From assembly GCF_002899945.2 (NCBI RefSeq), contig NZ_PPEG02000004.1:372001-436000 (forward strand): a DNA stretch of 64,000 nt, read 5' to 3'. This DNA is from Chryseobacterium viscerum (GTDB taxonomy: Bacteria; Bacteroidota; Bacteroidia; Flavobacteriales; Weeksellaceae). Both the position numbers and the translations under genes were made by a program. A model generated the notes under the pieces. That model was given only the letters and a program-made list of their open reading frames with translations, made no database searches and was not told the origin of the DNA. Positions 59,804 through 64,000 of the stretch are shown here, in pieces. How positions within the stretch are numbered: position 1 is the first letter of the stretch; each line of letters opens with the position of its first letter.

Positions 59804-60940
59804 TTGGAAGAAAATAAAGTTTGGTTGTCACCTCCACATATGGGAGGAAACGAATTGAAATATATACAGGATGCTTTCGATACCAACTGGATCTCCCAAT
59901 ATGGATCCAATATTTTCGAGTTTGAAAAAATGCTTGAAATCGTACTTGGGCATAATTCATTTGTGACAGCTTTGTCTTCAGGTACAGCAGCCATACATCT
60001 TGCATTAAAATTATTGAATGTTGAACAAGATGATTTTGTTATATGCCAATCTTTTACTTTTGTAGCATCGGCTAATCCTATTCTCTATCAAAAAGCAATA
60101 CCTGTTTTTGTAGATAGTGAGATTTCAACCTGGAATATGTGTCCTAATGCATTGGAAGATGCTGTCAAATATTGTTTACAGCAAGGTAAAAAGCCTAAAG
60201 CAATTATCGTAGTCTCTTTATATGGTATGCCATTTATGGTGGATGAAATTAAGGAGATATCGATGAAATATGAGATTCCGCTTATTGAAGATAGTGCTGA
60301 AGCCTTAGGTAGCAAGTATAAAAATAAACCTTGTGGAACTTTTGGTGATTTATCAGTTATCAGTTTTAACGGAAATAAAATCATCACAACTTCGGGTGGA
60401 GGCGTTTTGATTTCGAAGAGACAAACAGATAAAGATAAAGCACTTTATTTTGCTACACAGTCTAAAGAAAACGAAGAGTATTATAGTCATTCGGAGATAG
60501 GGTATAACTATAGAATGAGTAATATTTCTGCTGGAATTGGAAGGGGGCAGATGGAGGTTTTGGAAGAAAGAATATTAAAAAGAAGGGAAAATCATGATTT
60601 TTATCAAAATATTTTTAAACATAATGAATCAATAAATCTTTTTGAGGAGCCCAACGATAATTTTTTTTCTAATTTTTGGCTGAACACAATCACTATAAAG
60701 AGAAATAATGATAAAATAACAAAAGAGAATTTAAAAAGAAAATTTTCGGAAAATAAAATAGAAACCAGATACTTATGGAAGCCCATGCACTTACAGTCAT
60801 TATTCAAAGAATCTAAATTCTTTGGAAGTAATGTTAGTGGTATGCTTTTTGATGTTGGATTGTGTTTGCCTTCCGGGACTAATTTGAGCGATAATGATAA
60901 GAATAAGATCGAAAAAATTCTTATAAATTTTAATAGTTGA
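59804..60940 (+). CDS. DegT/DnrJ/EryC1/StrS family aminotransferase
   Basis: 378 residues, a PLP enzyme of sugar aminotransferase type, opening WLSPPHMGGNELKYIQDAFD. Lys of FNGNKIITTSGGG is the probable PLP Lys (about residue 188). FVTALSSGTAAIHLALKLLN and IGYNYRMSNISAGIGRGQME are family signatures. It converts a 4-keto- or 3-keto-NDP-sugar to an amino sugar. The start is a TTG at 59804 after a purine-rich stretch; no ATG lies near. It is the first gene of the polysaccharide locus, whose next genes make and export a surface glycan. Confidence 0.9.
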   Translation: MEENKVWLSPPHMGGNELKYIQDAFDTNWISQYGSNIFEFEKMLEIVLGHNSFVTALSSGTAAIHLALKLLNVEQDDFVICQSFTFVASANPILYQKAIPVFVDSEISTWNMCPNALEDAVKYCLQQGKKPKAIIVVSLYGMPFMVDEIKEISMKYEIPLIEDSAEALGSKYKNKPCGTFGDLSVISFNGNKIITTSGGGVLISKRQTDKDKALYFATQSKENEEYYSHSEIGYNYRMSNISAGIGRGQMEVLEERILKRRENHDFYQNIFKHNESINLFEEPNDNFFSNFWLNTITIKRNNDKITKENLKRKFSENKIETRYLWKPMHLQSLFKESKFFGSNVSGMLFDVGLCLPSGTNLSDNDKNKIEKILINFNS

Positions 60941-60972
60941 ATTTATTTTTAGAAATATAAAGTATAGATAGT

Positions 60973-60999
60973 ATTTTATTTTATTTTATTTTATTTTTG
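60973..60999 (+). promoter_or_regulatory. Five-fold ATTTT repeat merging with the -7 box of the polysaccharide operon
   Basis: Five tandem ATTTT units (60973-60997) run into TATTTTTG (60992-60999), a TAnnTTTG box. RNA should start near 61005, 79 bases before the ATG at 61084. No TTTG lies at the normal -33 distance. Gain or loss of a unit would change spacing by five bases. Confidence 0.6.
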
Positions 61000-61064
61000 C
61001 ATGAATGTTATAAATGCATTTTAAATAATTAATAACCAAGATTAGTACCGTTTAATTAAGACAT

Positions 61065-61091
61065 ATGAATACAAATAAAGACAATGTATAA
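61065..61091 (+). other. Short upstream frame overlapping the next start
   Basis: An eight-codon frame (MNTNKDNV, stop at 61089-61091) overlaps the ATG at 61084 in another frame. It could couple or limit translation of the polysaccharide gene; no ribosome-binding site was identified. Confidence 0.25.
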
Positions 61092-63012
61092 TTCTTTCAG
61101 GAGAAAAATATTTGGAGGAGATAATGTTGTCAATCTCTCAGACGTAAGATATCTTCCCAGATGGATAATACTTATAATAGATATCATTATTCTGATTATC
61201 TCTCTATTTCTTTCAACATATATTATAGAAAAAATTACCCAGAGAGAATTTATTTATCATGATGATAAGAGTATTGTTTTTGCTTTTATTATTATAATAA
61301 ATACGATTTTTATGTACCTGTTTAAAACTTATGCAGGGATTATAAGACATTCCACTTTTATAGACCTTTTTAAACTTTTGGTATCATGCTTCTGTACTAT
61401 GTTTACAGTTGGCACCATAAATATTTTCTATTTCTGGACTTTTGGAAGTAAAATTATTCTTACTCCTTACCTGGTTCTGTATTTTATTATTTCTTTTATG
61501 GGATTATTTCTCTTTAGACTTTATGTTAAAGAATTTTTTCATATTGTTAGGGAATATAGACGAAGTGCATTGAAAAAAAGAATTTTGGTATTGGGAATTG
61601 ATGAGCAATCAATTGCAATTGCACGTGCTATCCTAGATAATCCAAGTTTGCCTTATCAGGTAGTAGGTTTTTTGACTCAAAGGACAGACTCCAAAAGAGC
61701 TTCCTTATTAGGGAAACCTATTTATGAGAAACAAAGAATAGAGCAAAACACAAAAGATGATCTCCTTATTGATGGTGTCCTTATCGTTAAAGAGATGATC
61801 GCAAGAGATGAGGTTAATTCTTGGGTAAACTTATTTTTAGAAAAAGACCTTAATGTTTTTAAAGCACCTTCAGTACAAAAACTGAGAGATAGTGATTTGG
61901 GTGGTTCTATTAAAAATCTACAGATTGAAGATTTGTTGAATAGAAAACCTATTAAAATTCAGAATGAAAAAATTAAAAGCAGGCATTTTGAACGAACTGT
62001 ACTGGTAACTGGTGGAGCAGGTTCTATAGGAAGTGAGATTGTAAGACAAGTCGCATTGGTTAATCCGTCTTTGATTGTTGTATTGGATCAGGCAGAAACA
62101 CCGCTTTACGAAATTGAGCTTGAGATGAGAGAAAAATTCCCTTACATTGCATTCAAATTTGTTTTAGGGGATGTTTCAAATCAACACAGAATGGAATCTC
62201 TATTCCAGTTGTATAACTTTTCAATGGTTTACCATGCTGCTGCGTATAAGCATGTGCCTCTGGTAGAAGAAAATCCACATGAAGCTATTTTTGTTAATAT
62301 ATTAGGATCAAAGATCATTGCAAAACTATCAAGCAAGTATAATGTGAACAGATTTGTGATGATATCCACTGATAAAGCAGTGAACCCAACAAATGTAATG
62401 GGAGCCTCTAAAAGAGCAGCAGAGCTTTTTGTGCAATCGCTTCAGAATTTAGAAGGAAATACAACCAAATTTATTACGACAAGATTTGGAAATGTATTAG
62501 GCTCAAATGGATCAGTGATTCCACATTTTAAAAAACAAATTGAAGCAGGAGGTCCTGTAACAATTACCCATCCTGATATTGTAAGATATTTTATGACCAT
62601 TCCTGAAGCCTGTGAATTGGTTCTTCAGGCAGGGACAATGGGTGAAGGAGGAGAGATTTTTGTTTTTGATATGGGAGAGCCTGTTAAAATATTAGATCTT
62701 GCTAATAGGATGATAAAGCTTTCGGGATTTGAACCTAATATAGATATTAAAATAGTTTATACAGGTCTAAGGCCAGGAGAAAAATTGTATGAAGAACTTC
62801 TAAGTGATAATGCAAAAACACTCCCAACTCATAATGAAAAAATTATGATATCAAAAGATCCATCAATAGGATTTGACGAAATAGATTTGCTAACAAAACA
62901 AATAACGAAAGCTTCTTTACGAAGAGATAAAGTAGAAGTTGTAAAACTTTTAAAGACAATTGTGCCAGAATTTAGGAGCAATAATTCCATATATGAGGCA
63001 TTAGATAAGTAG
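61084..63012 (+). CDS. CapD/WbpM-like nucleoside-diphosphate-sugar epimerase/dehydratase
   Basis: 642 residues. The first ~160 residues have four membrane helices (IILIIDIIILIISLFLSTYI, FAFIIIINTIFMYLF, LVSCFCTMFTVGTINIFYF, LVLYFIISFMGLFLFRLYV). A first Rossmann-like domain follows (~residues 165-240) and then the catalytic domain with VLVTGGAGSIGSEI, VLGDVSNQHRMES and STDKAVNPTNVMGASKR, as in CapD/WbpM/PglF. These 4,6-dehydratases act on UDP-GlcNAc-type sugars at the inner membrane to start amino-sugar synthesis. The upstream aminotransferase would use its keto product. The promoter holds ATTTT repeats. Confidence 0.93.
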   Translation: MYNSFRRKIFGGDNVVNLSDVRYLPRWIILIIDIIILIISLFLSTYIIEKITQREFIYHDDKSIVFAFIIIINTIFMYLFKTYAGIIRHSTFIDLFKLLVSCFCTMFTVGTINIFYFWTFGSKIILTPYLVLYFIISFMGLFLFRLYVKEFFHIVREYRRSALKKRILVLGIDEQSIAIARAILDNPSLPYQVVGFLTQRTDSKRASLLGKPIYEKQRIEQNTKDDLLIDGVLIVKEMIARDEVNSWVNLFLEKDLNVFKAPSVQKLRDSDLGGSIKNLQIEDLLNRKPIKIQNEKIKSRHFERTVLVTGGAGSIGSEIVRQVALVNPSLIVVLDQAETPLYEIELEMREKFPYIAFKFVLGDVSNQHRMESLFQLYNFSMVYHAAAYKHVPLVEENPHEAIFVNILGSKIIAKLSSKYNVNRFVMISTDKAVNPTNVMGASKRAAELFVQSLQNLEGNTTKFITTRFGNVLGSNGSVIPHFKKQIEAGGPVTITHPDIVRYFMTIPEACELVLQAGTMGEGGEIFVFDMGEPVKILDLANRMIKLSGFEPNIDIKIVYTGLRPGEKLYEELLSDNAKTLPTHNEKIMISKDPSIGFDEIDLLTKQITKASLRRDKVEVVKLLKTIVPEFRSNNSIYEALDK

Positions 63013-63050
63013 AGAAATATAAATGTATATTTGTACAATTTTAAGATAAA

Positions 63051-63875
63051 ATGAAAGGAAAAATATTGGCAGTAGTATTGGCATCCTCTTTAGTGGTGTC
63101 CTGCAAAGTTAATCCCAATGCTAAGAATGATTTAAATTATATGCAGAATATAGAGCAGGTGGCTATTAATGCTTCTGCTAAAAATTCAGGCAATACAATC
63201 CAAATTGGTGATCAGCTTATAATTCTTATCACAGCAAAAGATACGGATGTTGTAAAACCTTTTAATCAAAACTATTCTTCATCTGAGTTTATTCAAACCA
63301 ATGCTTTGGCAGGCGGAAATACTCCAAACCAGGGAGCTTTGGCAATTTCAGGACCCATGTATATTGTAGATACTAATGGAGATATTGATTTTCCAATTTT
63401 GGGGAAAATAAATACATCAGATAAAACTTTAGTTGAACTTAAAGATGAGCTAAAGGATAAAATGACAAGATATGTTATTAATCCAACAGTCAATATGAGA
63501 CTTGCTAATTTTAAAGTAACTGTTTTAGGGGAAGTAAATAGACAAGGAGATTATACCATTGCAAATGGACATGCAACAATATTAAATGCACTAGGTCTTG
63601 CTGGAGATTTGACACAATATGGAAAAAGAAATGAGGTTTTAATCATAAGAACTGAAAACGGTGTTGTTTCACATGGTCGTGTCAGTCTTTTGGATGCTAA
63701 TCTGATTAATTCGCCATATTATAATCTTAAACAAGGCGATGCTATTATTGTTTCTTCAAGCAATACAAAGGATGTTTTAGCAAAACAAAATCCAAACACA
63801 GGTCTTTACCTGACAGCAATTTCTATTGGTGTCACAGCAATAGCAGTAGTCGTAAGTTTATTTAATAAGAAATAA
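63051..63875 (+). CDS. Wza-like polysaccharide export lipoprotein
   Basis: 274 residues. Lipobox: Cys18 in SSLVVSCKVN, so the protein is anchored to a membrane. The poly-export domain is IGDQLIILITAKDTDVVKPF, with a DTNGDIDFPILGKINTSD stretch; SLBB-like domain in FKVTVLGEVNRQGDYTIANG. The C-terminus ends in a membrane helix (LTAISIGVTAIAVVVSLFN). With the following Wzc-like gene it forms the export machinery of a capsule or exopolysaccharide. Confidence 0.92.
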   Translation: MKGKILAVVLASSLVVSCKVNPNAKNDLNYMQNIEQVAINASAKNSGNTIQIGDQLIILITAKDTDVVKPFNQNYSSSEFIQTNALAGGNTPNQGALAISGPMYIVDTNGDIDFPILGKINTSDKTLVELKDELKDKMTRYVINPTVNMRLANFKVTVLGEVNRQGDYTIANGHATILNALGLAGDLTQYGKRNEVLIIRTENGVVSHGRVSLLDANLINSPYYNLKQGDAIIVSSSNTKDVLAKQNPNTGLYLTAISIGVTAIAVVVSLFNKK

Positions 63876-63882
63876 AAAATTG

Positions 63883-64000
63883 ATGGATAACCAGCAATCT
63901 TCGCAATTTTCAGAAGCAGAAACAAAATCAAATAGGGTTAGTATTAATGAGGTAATCAGACCGTATTTAAGAAAATGGCCTTGGTTTATTTTAAGTGCAA
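63883..64000 (+). CDS. Wzc-like polysaccharide co-polymerase/tyrosine kinase, N-terminal fragment
   Basis: The last 118 bases encode the start of a gene cut by the window edge: MDNQQSSQFSEAETKSN, then VSINEVIRPYLRKWPWFILS. The last segment is the first membrane helix of a Wzz-type domain that, in Bacteroidota, is fused to a tyrosine kinase. Start is ATG at 63883, seven bases after the export lipoprotein stop. Only the first 39 residues are visible. Confidence 0.7.
   Translation, partial: MDNQQSSQFSEAETKSNRVSINEVIRPYLRKWPWFILSA

Overview
The window is an ordinary chromosomal stretch of a Bacteroidota bacterium, most likely Chryseobacterium or a close Weeksellaceae relative. The evidence is AT-rich DNA, many promoters with the Bacteroidota -7 box TAnnTTTG, an Oar-like TonB receptor, an Ala-rich tail on ribosomal protein S16, a subclass-Id-like ribonucleotide reductase, and several families of short palindromic repeats between genes. 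The genus is inferred from protein character; I could not run a search.

Layout. 1-5.2 kb: Gre-factor-like protein (cut by the window edge), DoxX-like membrane protein, nitroreductase, rpsP-rimM, secreted serine hydrolase. 5.2-9.2 kb: two AraC-type regulators, an SDR oxidoreductase and an HTH regulator with a dyad operator over its own promoter. 9.5-14.3 kb: surface-repeat protein, small secreted proteins, fatty acid desaturase and a TPR/AraC membrane regulator. A 765-base geneless stretch ending in a strong terminator follows, then asnS and rpoN. 18.2-25.2 kb (minus strand): a class I lanthipeptide operon. 25.2-31.4 kb: secreted alpha/beta hydrolase, acyl-CoA ligase, ECF sigma/anti-sigma pair, RNase P RNA, polyphosphate kinase 2. 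31.6-42.1 kb: DUF1573 protein, valS, several hypothetical proteins, PfkB kinase, hydrolase and HD protein, outer-membrane barrel, DUF72. 42.4-49.1 kb: Oar-like TonB receptor and the nrdB-nrdA operon. 49.5-54.2 kb: a MacAB-like export operon. 54.4-59.8 kb: zinc-ribbon protein, GT39, FAD oxidoreductase, glyA, recX. 59.8-64 kb: the start of a surface polysaccharide locus (aminotransferase, CapD-like, Wza-like, Wzc-like) that runs off the end.

The most interesting system is the lanthipeptide operon. A 60-residue precursor (leader ending in AG, core with four Cys and nine Ser/Thr) is followed by a hairpin with a GNRA loop. Then come overlapping genes for a luciferase-like flavin oxidoreductase, LanC, a full-length LanB, a DUF6625-type glycosyltransferase and a small protein that looks like a C39 peptidase domain without its catalytic residues. 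This predicts a lanthipeptide that may also be reduced and glycosylated. No dedicated transporter or leader protease is present in the window.

Other points worth checking: a pentanucleotide repeat inside the promoter of the polysaccharide operon; a heptanucleotide repeat at the transcription start of an FAD oxidoreductase; two DnaA-box-like sites upstream of nrdB; a duplicated valS 3' end that brackets a membrane-protein gene; and two genes whose promoters predict leaderless mRNAs.
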